Positions 44,948 through 53,617 of a DNA stretch of 64,000 bases are shown here, piece after piece. The DNA lies in assembly GCA_001800315.1 (NCBI GenBank), contig MGVE01000020.1:62001-126000 (forward strand), read 5' to 3'. The position numbers and the translations under genes are program-made. The notes under the pieces are model-generated. The model was given only the letters and a program-made list of their open reading frames with translations. It did no database searches and had not been told where the DNA came from. Every line of letters begins with the position of its first letter. Position 1 is the stretch's first letter. The stretch is from Elusimicrobia bacterium RIFOXYA2_FULL_47_53. Lineage in GTDB: Bacteria > Elusimicrobiota > Endomicrobiia > Endomicrobiales > XYA2-FULL-47-53.

Positions 44948-46444
44948 ATGTTTACCAGAGAACGAATAACAAAAGCTTTAAAATACACAATGTTCAGTCT
45001 TCTATGTGCGGCAGTATATTTAGCGGTGCCGCATCTGTTCGCGGATCAGCCTGCCGCGCCGGTTGAGGCCGCGGCTGTCGTTGCCGCGGTTCCTGCCGCG
45101 GCTCCGGCGGCTCCACAGTTTACTCAGGAAATAGCCGATACCGTAATGAACGGCAAAATCGCCCTTGATACGGTGTGGGTGTTGATCACGGCATTCCTTG
45201 TGTTTTTTATGAATCTTGGTTTCGCCATGGTTGAAACCGGACTCTGCCGATCCAAGAACGCGGTAAACATACTGGCGAAAAACTTCATCGTGTTCGGTAT
45301 ATCATCGCTCGCGTTTTACATACTGGGATGGGGCCTGATGTTCGGAGACGGTAACGGTTTCATGGGCTTGAACGGTTTACTATTTTCTGCCGGCGCCGAT
45401 AATAGCCCGGCTATGGGTTCTGCCTATCAGGGAGTATACGGTTCCATCAGCTGGACCGGCGTGCCATTCTGGGCCAAGTTCTTTTTCCAGATGGTTTTCG
45501 CCGGAACCGCCGCCACTATAGTATCGGGCGCGGTGGCCGAGAGAATAAAATTTGGAGCTTTCATCGCTTTCTCTTTTATCATAGTGGGCTTAATGTACCC
45601 GATAACGGGCCACTGGATATGGGGCGGAGGATGGCTTCAAAAGCTGGGAATGTGGGATTTTGCGGGTTCAACCGTGGTCCACTCGGTCGGAGGCTGGTCG
45701 GCGCTGGCGGGCATTATCCTGCTTGGCCCCCGCATAGGCAAATACCGCTCTGACGGTTCGGTCAACCCGATACCCGGGCATAGCATGGCGCTTGCCACTC
45801 TGGGTGTGCTTGTGCTCTGGTTCGGATGGTTTGGTTTTAATCCGGGTTCAACCATGGCCGCGGCTTTCAGCGATATCAGCCGCATAGTCGTCACGACCAA
45901 CAGTGCCGCTGCCGCCGCCGCGCTTAGCGCGACTCTTGTGGCGTGGGCTCTGCTCGGCAAGCCGGATCTTTCAATGATACTAAACGGCTGTCTCGCCGGA
46001 CTGGTGGCCATTACGGCGCCCTGCGCGTTTGTCACCGTGCCGGCCTCAATTGTAATTGGGCTTATAGCCGGCGTGCTTGTCGTGCTTTCGGTCCTGTTTT
46101 TTGACATGATTAAAATAGATGACCCGGTAGGAGCGCTTTCGGTTCATCTCGCGAACGGTGTATTCGGAACCCTCGCCGTCGGCCTCTTCGCGAAAGATTC
46201 CGTAATGCCCAACACGACGGGGAACGGCCTGTTTTACGGCGGCGGATTTAAACTGCTTATAGCCCAGGCAACCGGTGTCGCGGTGGTCGCTGTCTTTACC
46301 TTCGTTGTCGCCTTCGCGGCCTGGTACCTGATAAAGAAAGTGATCGGCATGCGCGTCACCCGCGAGGAAGAGATCGGCGGCCTTGATGTCGGCGAGCACG
46401 GGATGGAAGCTTACCCTGATTTCCAGGGATTCTTGACAAAATAA
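44948..46444 (+). CDS. amtB: Ammonium transporter
   Basis: This inner-membrane ammonium channel has about eleven spans. An unusually long leader (signal-like segment plus an Ala/Pro/Val-rich linker, about 1-60) precedes the mature start. Family features are LGFAMVETGLCRSKNAVNIL, NFIVFGISSLAFYILGWGLM, the pore histidines in STVVHSVGG and SVHLANG, and LGVLVLWFGWFGFNPGS. The strong AAAGGAGG site precedes the ATG. It is followed by a PII gene 12 bases on, the standard pair in which PII blocks the channel when nitrogen is plentiful. Confidence 0.97.
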   Translation: MFTRERITKALKYTMFSLLCAAVYLAVPHLFADQPAAPVEAAAVVAAVPAAAPAAPQFTQEIADTVMNGKIALDTVWVLITAFLVFFMNLGFAMVETGLCRSKNAVNILAKNFIVFGISSLAFYILGWGLMFGDGNGFMGLNGLLFSAGADNSPAMGSAYQGVYGSISWTGVPFWAKFFFQMVFAGTAATIVSGAVAERIKFGAFIAFSFIIVGLMYPITGHWIWGGGWLQKLGMWDFAGSTVVHSVGGWSALAGIILLGPRIGKYRSDGSVNPIPGHSMALATLGVLVLWFGWFGFNPGSTMAAAFSDISRIVVTTNSAAAAAALSATLVAWALLGKPDLSMILNGCLAGLVAITAPCAFVTVPASIVIGLIAGVLVVLSVLFFDMIKIDDPVGALSVHLANGVFGTLAVGLFAKDSVMPNTTGNGLFYGGGFKLLIAQATGVAVVAVFTFVVAFAAWYLIKKVIGMRVTREEEIGGLDVGEHGMEAYPDFQGFLTK

Positions 46445-46456
46445 TCGGAGGAAAAT

Positions 46457-46798
46457 ATGAAATTAATCACAGCCATAATCCAGCCGGAAAAACTTCCGGA
46501 TGTAAAAGACGCACTCTTTAAAGCCGATGTCTGCAAAATGACGGTGTCAAATGTGATAGGCGCCGGCCAGCAGATGGGTTATAAGGAGACTTACAGGGGC
46601 GCCATTACCGAGATAATCCTTCTGAAAAAGGTTAGGTTAGACATAGCCGTCAACGAGGATTTTGTTAAACGCACCGTTGATGCTATAGTCTCGGCAGCCC
46701 GCACCGGAAAAATAGGCGACGGAAAGATATTTATTACCGATCTTCCCGAGTGCATAAGAATAAGAACCGGCGAGACCGGAAAGGCAGCCATAGGATAA
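46457..46798 (+). CDS. glnK: PII nitrogen regulatory protein without the uridylylated tyrosine
   Basis: This 113-residue protein has the PII fold: [13 protein letters not shown] at the start, the T-loop [15 protein letters not shown], and the C-terminal [12 protein letters not shown] phosphate loop. Tyr46 is kept, but position 51, the uridylylation tyrosine in enteric PII, is threonine (RGAIT). Control by UMP addition is thus unlikely, and ATP/ADP/2-oxoglutarate binding would be the signal. It sits directly after amtB, which it should gate. Confidence 0.95.
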   Translation: MKLITAIIQPEKLPDVKDALFKADVCKMTVSNVIGAGQQMGYKETYRGAITEIILLKKVRLDIAVNEDFVKRTVDAIVSAARTGKIGDGKIFITDLPECIRIRTGETGKAAIG

Positions 46799-46834
46799 TA
46801 TCGGAGCGCATAACCCGCCTCCTCGGAAAATCTA

Positions 46835-46870
46835 CCCGCCCCTTGCGCGCCCGAGCGCGACGGGGGCGGG
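46835..46870. other. Strong G+C-rich hairpin between glnK and the DUF1646 gene
   Basis: CCCGCCCC (46835-46842) pairs with GGGGCGGG (46863-46870) around an inner GCGCG/CGCG stem. There is no T-run, so it may slow decay or separate transcripts rather than terminate. Confidence 0.4.
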
Positions 46871-46897
46871 AGATGCCCGAAAATAAAGGTAAATCAA

Positions 46898-47950
46898 ATG
46901 CTTGAAATAAGCCTGTTAACGATATTGCTTGCTGTTCTGGTTTTGCCCGTTTCCCTGCATGCGGTAGAAAAAAATATTGAAGCTTTTCTTCTTGCCATGG
47001 GAGCGGCGGCGGTGACGGTTTCGCACTACTTTGGGCCGGAGCGGCTATGGTCTGTTCATCTCGCGGGCGAGATTTTCAGGGAACCCGTGCTGATAACTGC
47101 CGTGGTATTCGCGGCCGGTTTTTTGATTTTGTTTTTCAAAGATAAAATAACGAAATACATTCTTAAGGCGGAAGAATTGCTCGGCAAGAAACTGTTTAGC
47201 TTCGCGCTGATTGTCCTGCTGGGTTTTTCGTCAAGCGTCATTACGGCCATAATGGCCGCGATTCTCCTTGTGGAAATAGTAAGCGCCCTGCGTTACGACA
47301 GGGAACATGAAATAAAACTTGTGGTCCTGGGATGTTTCTCAATCGGCCTCGGCGCGGTGCTCACTCCGGTAGGGGAGCCTTTATCAACTATCTGTATAGC
47401 CAAACTCAGGGGGGCTCCTTATAACGCCGACTTCTTTTTTTTGCTGAAACATCTTAGCGCTTATGTCGTGCCCGGTATTGTTCTCTGCGGCGCCGTTGGG
47501 GCTATGATCGCGCCAAAGGGCCGTTCCGACGCGAAAACGCTCGGGGAAAAGGAAACCGAAAATATCAGGGATGTGTTTATCAGGGCAGGGAAAGTCTATA
47601 TTTTTATTATGGCCCTGATTCTTCTTGGAACGGGATTTAAGCCCATAATAGATCAATACATTATAAAACTTTCAAGCTCCTCGCTTTACTGGATAAATTC
47701 TTTGTCGGCCGTAATGGACAACGCGACGCTTGCTTCCGCTGAAATAAGCCCCAAGATGGAGCTCGTCAAGATTCAATTCATTTTGCTCGGGTTGCTAATC
47801 GCCGGAGGCATGCTTGTTCCGGGCAATATCCCGAATATAATTTCAGCCGGAAGGTTAAAGATAAAAAGCAAAGAATGGGCTAAAATGGGACTGCCTTTCG
47901 GCTTTGTAATGATGGGCGCGTATTTTGCCGTGTTAAGATATATTTTGTAG
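46898..47950 (+). CDS. DUF1646-family predicted cation transporter
   Basis: The 350-residue protein has about ten hydrophobic spans. The conserved features of this family of putative cation transporters are present: SSSVITAIMAAILLVEIV, GLGAVLTPVGEPLSTI and, near the end, the NIPNIISAGRLKI stretch resembling ion-transporter re-entrant loops. The ATG follows AAAGG. The ion transported is not known. It lies after the ammonium locus but has its own spacer with a strong hairpin, so co-regulation is uncertain. Confidence 0.8.
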   Translation: MLEISLLTILLAVLVLPVSLHAVEKNIEAFLLAMGAAAVTVSHYFGPERLWSVHLAGEIFREPVLITAVVFAAGFLILFFKDKITKYILKAEELLGKKLFSFALIVLLGFSSSVITAIMAAILLVEIVSALRYDREHEIKLVVLGCFSIGLGAVLTPVGEPLSTICIAKLRGAPYNADFFFLLKHLSAYVVPGIVLCGAVGAMIAPKGRSDAKTLGEKETENIRDVFIRAGKVYIFIMALILLGTGFKPIIDQYIIKLSSSSLYWINSLSAVMDNATLASAEISPKMELVKIQFILLGLLIAGGMLVPGNIPNIISAGRLKIKSKEWAKMGLPFGFVMMGAYFAVLRYIL

Positions 47951-48047
47951 CGCTTTAACTTTTGCCGGATAATATTCGCAGGACACTCGCGGTTTCCTCC
48001 CGCGAGCCAGAGAAGCAATCCCGCTCGTGCCCGATCGGGAAGAAGTG

Positions 48048-48086
48048 TCTGCCTGCCGGGATCAGTGATTGATCCTTGCAGGCAGA
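48048..48086. terminator. Long hairpin in the spacer before pyruvate kinase
   Basis: TCTGCCTGC pairs with GCAGGCAGA, with an inner GGATCA/TGATCC stem, followed by ATTTTGAT. It could be a weak terminator for the upstream gene or a dispersed palindrome. Confidence 0.4.
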
Positions 48087-48222
48087 ATTTTGATGGTACT
48101 GCTCCGATAGATTTTCCACGCCACCCCTCCTCCCGCCTCCGCAGTTAAGTTATCTTGAACAGTATTCAATAAAGAGATACAATTAAGGCGTTGAAATACA
48201 TCTCAAAACAGGATAATAAATT

Positions 48223-49251
48223 ATGGTAAAAACCAAAATTGTAGCGACGATCGGGCCCGCGAGCGGCGACAAGCCTATGCTCAGGAAAATGATGTTTGCC
48301 GGCATGGATTTAGCGCGCCTTAATTTTTCCCACGGCACGCACGCCGAGCATTTAAAAAGAATTGAGCTGATACGCTCCCTGAACAAAACTCATAGAAGGA
48401 AAATAAAGATACTTCAGGATCTGGAGGGGTACAGGATAAGAATAGGCGATCTAAAGAACAGCATCGTCTTAAAAAAGAAGCAGATTCTACTGCTTTCAAA
48501 TATAAATGGCAGGTTGCCCCGGGAAGCCGTGCCCTTTGATTATTCCGGAGATGTATTAGACATAAAAACCGGGACGGACATATTCATTGACGACGGCAAC
48601 ATCTGCCTTGTCGCCAGGGGGCACCGCCCCGGCTGTGTTGTTACGGAGGTAGTCGTCCCGGGAACTTTAAAAAAACATAAAGGCATAAACATCCCGGATA
48701 TGAAATTAAAATTTAAGGGAATTACCGCCAAAGACTTAAGAGACATTGAGTTTGGCATTCATAATAAAGTGGATTATATCGCGCAGTCGTTTGTAAGGGA
48801 CAGAAACGATATCCTGCCGCTCAAAAAAATTGTCCGCAAAAAACTGCCCGCGTGCAAAATAATAGCGAAAATAGAAAACCGCCAGGGCATAGATAATATA
48901 GGCGAGATTTTAAGCGCCAGCGACGGCGTAATGGTAGCGCGCGGAGACATGGGCGTATCCATACCTGTTTACGAGGTGCCGGTCGTTCAGAAAGAAATAA
49001 TACGAAAATGCAAAAAGGCCGGAAAAATCGTCATTACCGCGACCCAGATGCTTGAAAGCATGACCGAAAACCTGCGCCCGACGAGAGCCGAGGTCTCCGA
49101 CATAGCCAACGCGGTTTTAGACGGCACTGACATGGTAATGCTCTCAGCCGAGACCGCGGCCGGCAGGTACCCGGAGGAATCCATTAAGATGATGAACAGC
49201 ATTCTTAAATACACCGAAGCGTACCTCAAGTCCGGCGGGGGTAGAAAATAA
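48223..49251 (+). CDS. pyk: Pyruvate kinase lacking the C-terminal domain
   Basis: This enzyme converts phosphoenolpyruvate and ADP to pyruvate and ATP. It has [12 protein letters not shown] and ARLNFSHG at the start, the catalytic Lys region [24 protein letters not shown], and the signature [10 protein letters not shown] plus [21 protein letters not shown]. At 342 residues it lacks the usual C-terminal allosteric domain (normal length about 470). The usual LDTKGPEIR is also altered to [12 protein letters not shown]. The enzyme may be unregulated or specialised. A nuclease gene begins two bases after the stop. Confidence 0.92.
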   Translation: MVKTKIVATIGPASGDKPMLRKMMFAGMDLARLNFSHGTHAEHLKRIELIRSLNKTHRRKIKILQDLEGYRIRIGDLKNSIVLKKKQILLLSNINGRLPREAVPFDYSGDVLDIKTGTDIFIDDGNICLVARGHRPGCVVTEVVVPGTLKKHKGINIPDMKLKFKGITAKDLRDIEFGIHNKVDYIAQSFVRDRNDILPLKKIVRKKLPACKIIAKIENRQGIDNIGEILSASDGVMVARGDMGVSIPVYEVPVVQKEIIRKCKKAGKIVITATQMLESMTENLRPTRAEVSDIANAVLDGTDMVMLSAETAAGRYPEESIKMMNSILKYTEAYLKSGGGRK

Positions 49252-49252
49252 A

Positions 49253-50017
49253 ATGTCCGAATACTATAACGCGAAGCGCAGCAGGAATTTATACAAACCC
49301 GGAGCCGGCGACCCTTTCAAAATAAGCCGCTCAAAAATAGAGCTCTTTATTGAGTGCCCGCGCTGTTTCTATCTGGATAGAAGGCTCGGCGTGGGAAGGC
49401 CGCCTGGATTCCCGTTTAATTTAAACAGCGCCGTGGATAAACTGCTTAAAAAAGAGTTTGATATCGTAAGAAAAAGCGGCGACACGCATCCGTTAATTGA
49501 AAAATACGGGGTTGACGCCGTGCCCGCGGCCCATGCCATGCTGGACGAGTGGCGCGAGAACTTTAAGGGTGTTCAGTATTTCCATGAGCCGACAAACCTT
49601 ATTATTACGGGAGCCATAGACGACTTGTGGCAAAGTTCAAAGGGCGAATATATAGTAGTGGATTACAAGTCCACCAGCAAAGAAGAAGAGATAATCGCCC
49701 TGGATAAAGCCTGGCAGGACGGCTACAAAAGACAGATGGAGATATACCAGTGGCTTTTGCGCCACAACGGCCTGAAAGTCTCCGATACGGGCTATTTTGT
49801 TTACTGCAACGGCAAAACCGATATGGCGGAATTCAACGCCAAGCTGGAGTTCGCGATAACGCTTATTCCCTACACAGGCAAAGATAACTGGGTTGAAAAA
49901 ACCATAATGGACCTGCATAAATGCCTCAACTCGGGCGATTTGCCCCAGGCCTCCGTAAATTGCGATTACTGCTCCTACAGATCCGCTGCTGAAACCGCCC
50001 GCCCGGCCCTGCCTTAA
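49253..50017 (+). CDS. PD-(D/E)XK nuclease, Cas4/RecB-like, with four cysteines
   Basis: Catalytic features are an Asp in GAIDDLW (about 122) and the VDYKST core (Asp/Lys, about 140), followed by a QMEIYQWLL helix as in RecB/Cas4 nucleases. Cysteines 35 and 38 (ECPRC) near the start and a CDYC pair near residue 240 could hold an iron-sulfur cluster as in Cas4, although Cas4 has one N-terminal and three C-terminal cysteines. No CRISPR array or cas gene is nearby. It is almost joined to pyk (one base between), so it seems to be a housekeeping rather than CRISPR nuclease. Confidence 0.8.
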   Translation: MSEYYNAKRSRNLYKPGAGDPFKISRSKIELFIECPRCFYLDRRLGVGRPPGFPFNLNSAVDKLLKKEFDIVRKSGDTHPLIEKYGVDAVPAAHAMLDEWRENFKGVQYFHEPTNLIITGAIDDLWQSSKGEYIVVDYKSTSKEEEIIALDKAWQDGYKRQMEIYQWLLRHNGLKVSDTGYFVYCNGKTDMAEFNAKLEFAITLIPYTGKDNWVEKTIMDLHKCLNSGDLPQASVNCDYCSYRSAAETARPALP

Positions 50018-50084
50018 GGATTAGGCGCCTTAATTGCGCATCTCGCGGGATTATCAGGAAGCGCTCCGCTATTATATTTACACA

Positions 50085-50157
50085 TTGAAAATTACTCAAA
50101 GCATTGAGTATAATTACTCAATTCATTGAGTAAATTGTATGGATTGAATGTACTCAA
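50085..50157 (+). promoter_or_regulatory. Promoter with two tandem palindromic operators and no gene of its own
   Basis: TTGAAA (50085-50090) and TATAAT (50109-50114) are 18 bases apart. One TACTCAA-N4-TTGAGTA palindrome lies in the spacer (50093-50110). A second lies just after the -10 (50115-50132), 22 bases away, on the same DNA face. A further half-site is at 50151-50157. No frame follows before the AbiEii gene 150 bases on. Confidence 0.6.
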
Positions 50158-50248
50158 TAACAAAAATAACTCATAGTCCGTGGCTTGACCGACGACACTA
50201 ATCATATACTGACATTCCTAATGGCTCTGCAAATCAATATTTAATCCA

Positions 50249-50292
50249 TTGACAAATACACATATATGTATTATTATTTAGTAAACACTAAA
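50249..50292 (+). promoter_or_regulatory. Promoter and operators of the AbiE-type pair
   Basis: TTGACA (50249-50254), 17 bases, then TATTAT (50272-50277). A near-palindrome TACACATATATGTA fills the spacer, and TTTAGT-AAAC-ACTAAA (50277-50292) overlaps the start of the RNA. The layout fits self-repression by the AbiEi-like partner. Confidence 0.55.
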
Positions 50293-50305
50293 CAAAAGGA
50301 CATAT

Positions 50306-51082
50306 ATGAACCACTACAACAGTCTTCAAATCCGCGAAATATTCCATGTAGAATTTCTCCGTTGGTTTTCACGAAAATTTAAGCCCGAGGTCTATGCGTT
50401 AAAGGGTGGGGTTAATATTCGTCTTTTCTTCAAAAGTAGGAGATATTCGGAAGACATGGACCTGGATGTTAAATCGGTAAGTGTAGTAACGCTAAGGGAT
50501 TCTGTCATGAAAATACTGACATCCCCGGTATTCGCGAAAGACCTGAAACCTTACGGTATTGAAGAAGTGCAACCGCCTGACATTACCAAGGCAAAACAGA
50601 CAGGTACTACTCAAAGGTTCAAGCTTCACCTCATTACCCAGAACAATGAAGATCTCTTCACGAAAATTGAATTTTCAAGAAGAGAGGGAAAGGGTATCTC
50701 AATAGTTGAATCAATTCCTGACACTGTTTTGCGTCCATACAAAACTTCGCCGTTCGTAATTAGCCATTACGATGTTAATACCGCAGTTTCGCAGAAGATT
50801 GGGGCGCTGGCCGGCCGCAGTGTAGTCCAGGCAAGAGATATCTTTGACCTATATACATTATCAACCCAGTATGAATCATCAAATAGTAAAAAAGCGTTAA
50901 ATGACCAAAACACCATTGATAAAGCCGTTGATAATTTGTTTTCGGTTGATTTTAATCAGTTTAGAGACACAGTTGTTGCATATTTGACCGATGAAGATAG
51001 ATCTGTGTACAACAGTCCTGAAACCTGGGACGAGATTAAGTTAAAAGTGAGCGAACTAATATGCCAGAAAAAGCCCCGTTAA
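50306..51082 (+). CDS. AbiEii-type nucleotidyltransferase toxin
   Basis: The motif LKGGVNIRLFFKSRRYSEDMDLDV carries the GG..(N)..R and S.D.D signature of AbiEii/AbiGii nucleotidyltransferases. These are toxins of type IV toxin-antitoxin systems that modify tRNA with nucleotides and act in abortive phage infection. The 258-residue length fits. The start follows AAAAGGA. It overlaps the AbiEi-like gene by 22 bases. The gene order is toxin first, the reverse of the usual AbiEi-AbiEii order. Confidence 0.85.
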   Translation: MNHYNSLQIREIFHVEFLRWFSRKFKPEVYALKGGVNIRLFFKSRRYSEDMDLDVKSVSVVTLRDSVMKILTSPVFAKDLKPYGIEEVQPPDITKAKQTGTTQRFKLHLITQNNEDLFTKIEFSRREGKGISIVESIPDTVLRPYKTSPFVISHYDVNTAVSQKIGALAGRSVVQARDIFDLYTLSTQYESSNSKKALNDQNTIDKAVDNLFSVDFNQFRDTVVAYLTDEDRSVYNSPETWDEIKLKVSELICQKKPR

Positions 51083-51693
51083 TCACATATATAAAAAAAA
51101 CAAACAACCCCATATTTACAACCCGCGAGCTATCCTATATTTCGCATAAATCGGTTTCTGCGGTTACTCAGGCCTTGAATACCCTTGAAAGGCAAGGCGT
51201 TGTAGATAAATTATATAGAGGAATATGGTCCGAGAAAACTCATAAGCCAGTCAGTCCATACATGCTTGTGCCGCATCTTATAAAATCTAGCAGGATATAT
51301 GTATCGTTTTTGAGCGCCTTGCATTTACATGGAATTATAGAGCAAATACCTCAGACGATTACACTGGCAGCCACTACGCATACAAAAAAAATACAAACAA
51401 AGCTTGCAACCTTTCAAATACACCAGATATCTCCGGATTATTTATTTGGATTTGACTGGTATAAAGAATCAGGCAGTTTTCTTATAGCGGAACCCGAGAA
51501 AGCCTTTGCGGATTGCCTCTATTTATTCACAAAAAAGAAAAAACAATACGGATACTTCCCGGAGCTCAATCTTTCAAAACCCTTTGATATTAAGAAAGCC
51601 GAGTCATATATTCTAAAAATTCATGATAGTAGAGCAAGAGCGCTTGCCCTGAAAAGGTTTAAAGAAATTATTGAATTGAAGGTCTTGAAATAA
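51061..51693 (+). CDS. AbiEi-family antitoxin/regulator
   Basis: The N-terminus is a winged-helix DNA-binding domain (FTTRELSYISHKSVSAVTQALNTLERQGVVDKLYRGIW). The C-terminal part is the AbiEi-like domain (YVSFLSALHLHGIIEQIPQTITLA and AEPEKAFADCLYLF). In this family the partner silences the nucleotidyltransferase and represses the operon by binding inverted repeats, two of which precede the operon. The overlap with the upstream toxin gene suggests translational coupling. Confidence 0.85.
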   Translation: MPEKAPLITYIKKTNNPIFTTRELSYISHKSVSAVTQALNTLERQGVVDKLYRGIWSEKTHKPVSPYMLVPHLIKSSRIYVSFLSALHLHGIIEQIPQTITLAATTHTKKIQTKLATFQIHQISPDYLFGFDWYKESGSFLIAEPEKAFADCLYLFTKKKKQYGYFPELNLSKPFDIKKAESYILKIHDSRARALALKRFKEIIELKVLK

Positions 51694-51940
51694 GGCTATA
51701 TTCTTTTATAGTATCTTGACAAATACGATTGTATAATTAATTGTACATACGAATAATATATTATACAAATGTGTGTAATATTATCTGCAGCGAATTAAAT
51801 AAATGTCTCGTTTATACCTGTCGTTCCTAAAAGTGCTGTAAATCAGACCGTACCATTTTGCATTGTACTGCAAATTGGTACTGATTATTGTTTTATGTTG
51901 ATTTCCAGCTCTTGGCGTACTCTAAAACATCATATTTAAC
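51694..51940. other. A/T-rich spacer with an operator-like inverted repeat
   Basis: TTGTATAAT (51729-51737) is answered by ATTATACAA (51760-51768), a perfect nine-base inverted repeat close to the end of the AbiEi-like gene. There is no gene in this spacer. It may be a weak bidirectional terminator or an abandoned operator. Confidence 0.4.
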
Positions 51941-51990
51941 TTGCAATGACATTGCAATATAAGTATAATAATACAGCAATGGCGTTGCAA
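51941..51990 (+). promoter_or_regulatory. Promoter and palindromic operators of the DUF4143 ATPase gene
   Basis: TTGCAA (51941) and TATAAT (51964-51969) are 17 bases apart. The palindrome TTGCAAT-GAC-ATTGCAA (51941-51957) covers the -35 and spacer. A variant, CAGCAATGGCGTTGCAA (51974-51990), lies just downstream of the -10, 33 bases from the first. This is the same plan as the orphan promoter at 50085. Confidence 0.6.
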
Positions 51991-52009
51991 GGCATATAAG
52001 GGAAAGAAA

Positions 52010-53281
52010 ATGAATAAAGAACTATTGTTGCAGGTAATCAAAGACCAGAGAAAAGTATCATTGATTGAAAACATGGTCAAACGCGAAAAGCTCAAAGATA
52101 TAGAAAGATACAAGAAGACAAAGCATATAGTGGTTATAAGCGGCTTACGGCGCTGCGGTAAATCCACATTACTTGATCAAGTAAGAAGCTCCGAAAAACA
52201 GCGTGACTATTACATTAATTTTGACGATGACAGGCTTATTGATTTTCAAGTAGCGGATTTTCAAATGATGTTTGAAGTGTTCATAGAGCAGTTCGGTGAG
52301 CAGGATATATTCTATTTTGATGAAATACAAAATATAAAAGGGTGGGAACGGTTTGTCCGTAGGCTATATGATAGTGGCAAAAAAGTGTATGTTACCGGCT
52401 CAAATGCTTCCATGCTGAGCAGGGAACTTGGAACACATTTAACAGGAAGGTATGCTCAAGTTGAGCTTTACCCTTTCTCATTCGGAGAGTTCCTGCATTT
52501 TCATAAACTACCCTATAATCTAAAGCAGGGGCTCAGCAGTTCCGAAAGAAGTGTTATTAAAAAGAATTTCTTATTGTATTCTAATACCGGCGGGATCCCC
52601 GAATATGTAAGCACTGGACAAGTAGATTATATCAAGATGTTGTTTGACAATATTATCTACAGGGACATTTTTGCGCGATACCATGTTTCAAACGAGAAGC
52701 AATTCAGAGAAATGGTGTATTTTGTAGCAAGCAATATAGGAAAGGACATAAGCTTTGTTTCAATAAAAAATATGGTGGGTCTCGGAAGCTCCAATACAGT
52801 GCGGGAATACCTCCACTATCTTGAAAACTCATATTTGATATTTTTGGTAACAAAGTATGAAAGATCGGTAAAGAAGCAGCTGTACGGTAACAAGAAAGCG
52901 TACATGGTTGATAATGCTCTGGCAAAATTGGTGGGTTTTAGATATGAGGACGAAAAAAGCAGAATGCTGGAAAATACCGTGTTTATTGAATTGAAGCGCC
53001 GCGGAAAGGAAATATATTTTTTTAGAAATAACAGAGAATGCGATTTTTTGATTAAACAAGAGAATAATATAGTGGAAGCCATCCAGGTATGCTTTGTTTT
53101 GCGTGACGAGCAGACAAAGGAAAGAGAAGTTGAAGGCCTGATAGAAGCAATGCAAGACTGTTCTCTAACAACAGGGACCATTCTGACTAATGACGAAGAA
53201 GATACGCTGACAGTTAAACGGGATAAAACATATCAGATAAAAATACAACCGGTCTGGAAATGGCTGCTGAAAACCACTTAA
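52010..53281 (+). CDS. AAA ATPase with DUF4143 domain
   Basis: Walker A reads GLRRCGKST, Walker B DIFYFDEIQ and sensor VTGSNASML. The DUF4143 C-terminal part has SSNTVREYLHYLENSYLIF and a nuclease-like ECDFLI...EAIQVCF ending. This family (423 residues, normal) is widespread, often horizontally moved, and of unknown role; links to defence or toxin-antitoxin loci are suspected. The start follows AAGGGAAAG. Its promoter carries two palindromes. It is A/T-rich compared with the genes before 50,000. Confidence 0.9.
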   Translation: MNKELLLQVIKDQRKVSLIENMVKREKLKDIERYKKTKHIVVISGLRRCGKSTLLDQVRSSEKQRDYYINFDDDRLIDFQVADFQMMFEVFIEQFGEQDIFYFDEIQNIKGWERFVRRLYDSGKKVYVTGSNASMLSRELGTHLTGRYAQVELYPFSFGEFLHFHKLPYNLKQGLSSSERSVIKKNFLLYSNTGGIPEYVSTGQVDYIKMLFDNIIYRDIFARYHVSNEKQFREMVYFVASNIGKDISFVSIKNMVGLGSSNTVREYLHYLENSYLIFLVTKYERSVKKQLYGNKKAYMVDNALAKLVGFRYEDEKSRMLENTVFIELKRRGKEIYFFRNNRECDFLIKQENNIVEAIQVCFVLRDEQTKEREVEGLIEAMQDCSLTTGTILTNDEEDTLTVKRDKTYQIKIQPVWKWLLKTT

Positions 53282-53617
53282 TGTCAAAAATTAATGTGCA
53301 ACTAGGCTATGGCCTTCCACCATGTTATGTACCAGTGTTAGGTAGAGTCATTAGTGCCAATTTTTTCAACTTACAAGTGGTTTAGTTTTTGGGGGCAGGT
53401 CACATTCATATAGGACATTTTACTGTGACATACTGCGACTTCGTTCCCTTGAGAAATACTTTTTTAAAAGATAAAATAAACAAGTAATGCAGAATACAGT
53501 TTCTGTGTAAAAGGTGAAAAAAGTGACCTGGGGTGAAATAATTCAATTCAACAAGTGAACCATTCTGCGCAGTAAGGACAGGGTGGTTTTTTTGATTTAT
53601 TATAAGGATGGTAAAAC
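53282..53617. other. Non-coding spacer with inverted-repeat-bounded stretch
   Basis: CAGGTCAC (53396-53403) is repeated inverted as GTGACCTG (53523-53530), bounding about 135 bases without a gene. G-runs next to these ends resemble the palindromes mobilised by IS200/REP-associated transposases. Otherwise I see nothing in it. Confidence 0.4.

Noticed and set aside
50085-50160. Short repeats TACTCAA/TTGAGTA considered as a CRISPR array
   Set aside because: Units are only 18 bases with four-base gaps and no spacers; they are operator palindromes. No CRISPR array is present in the window.
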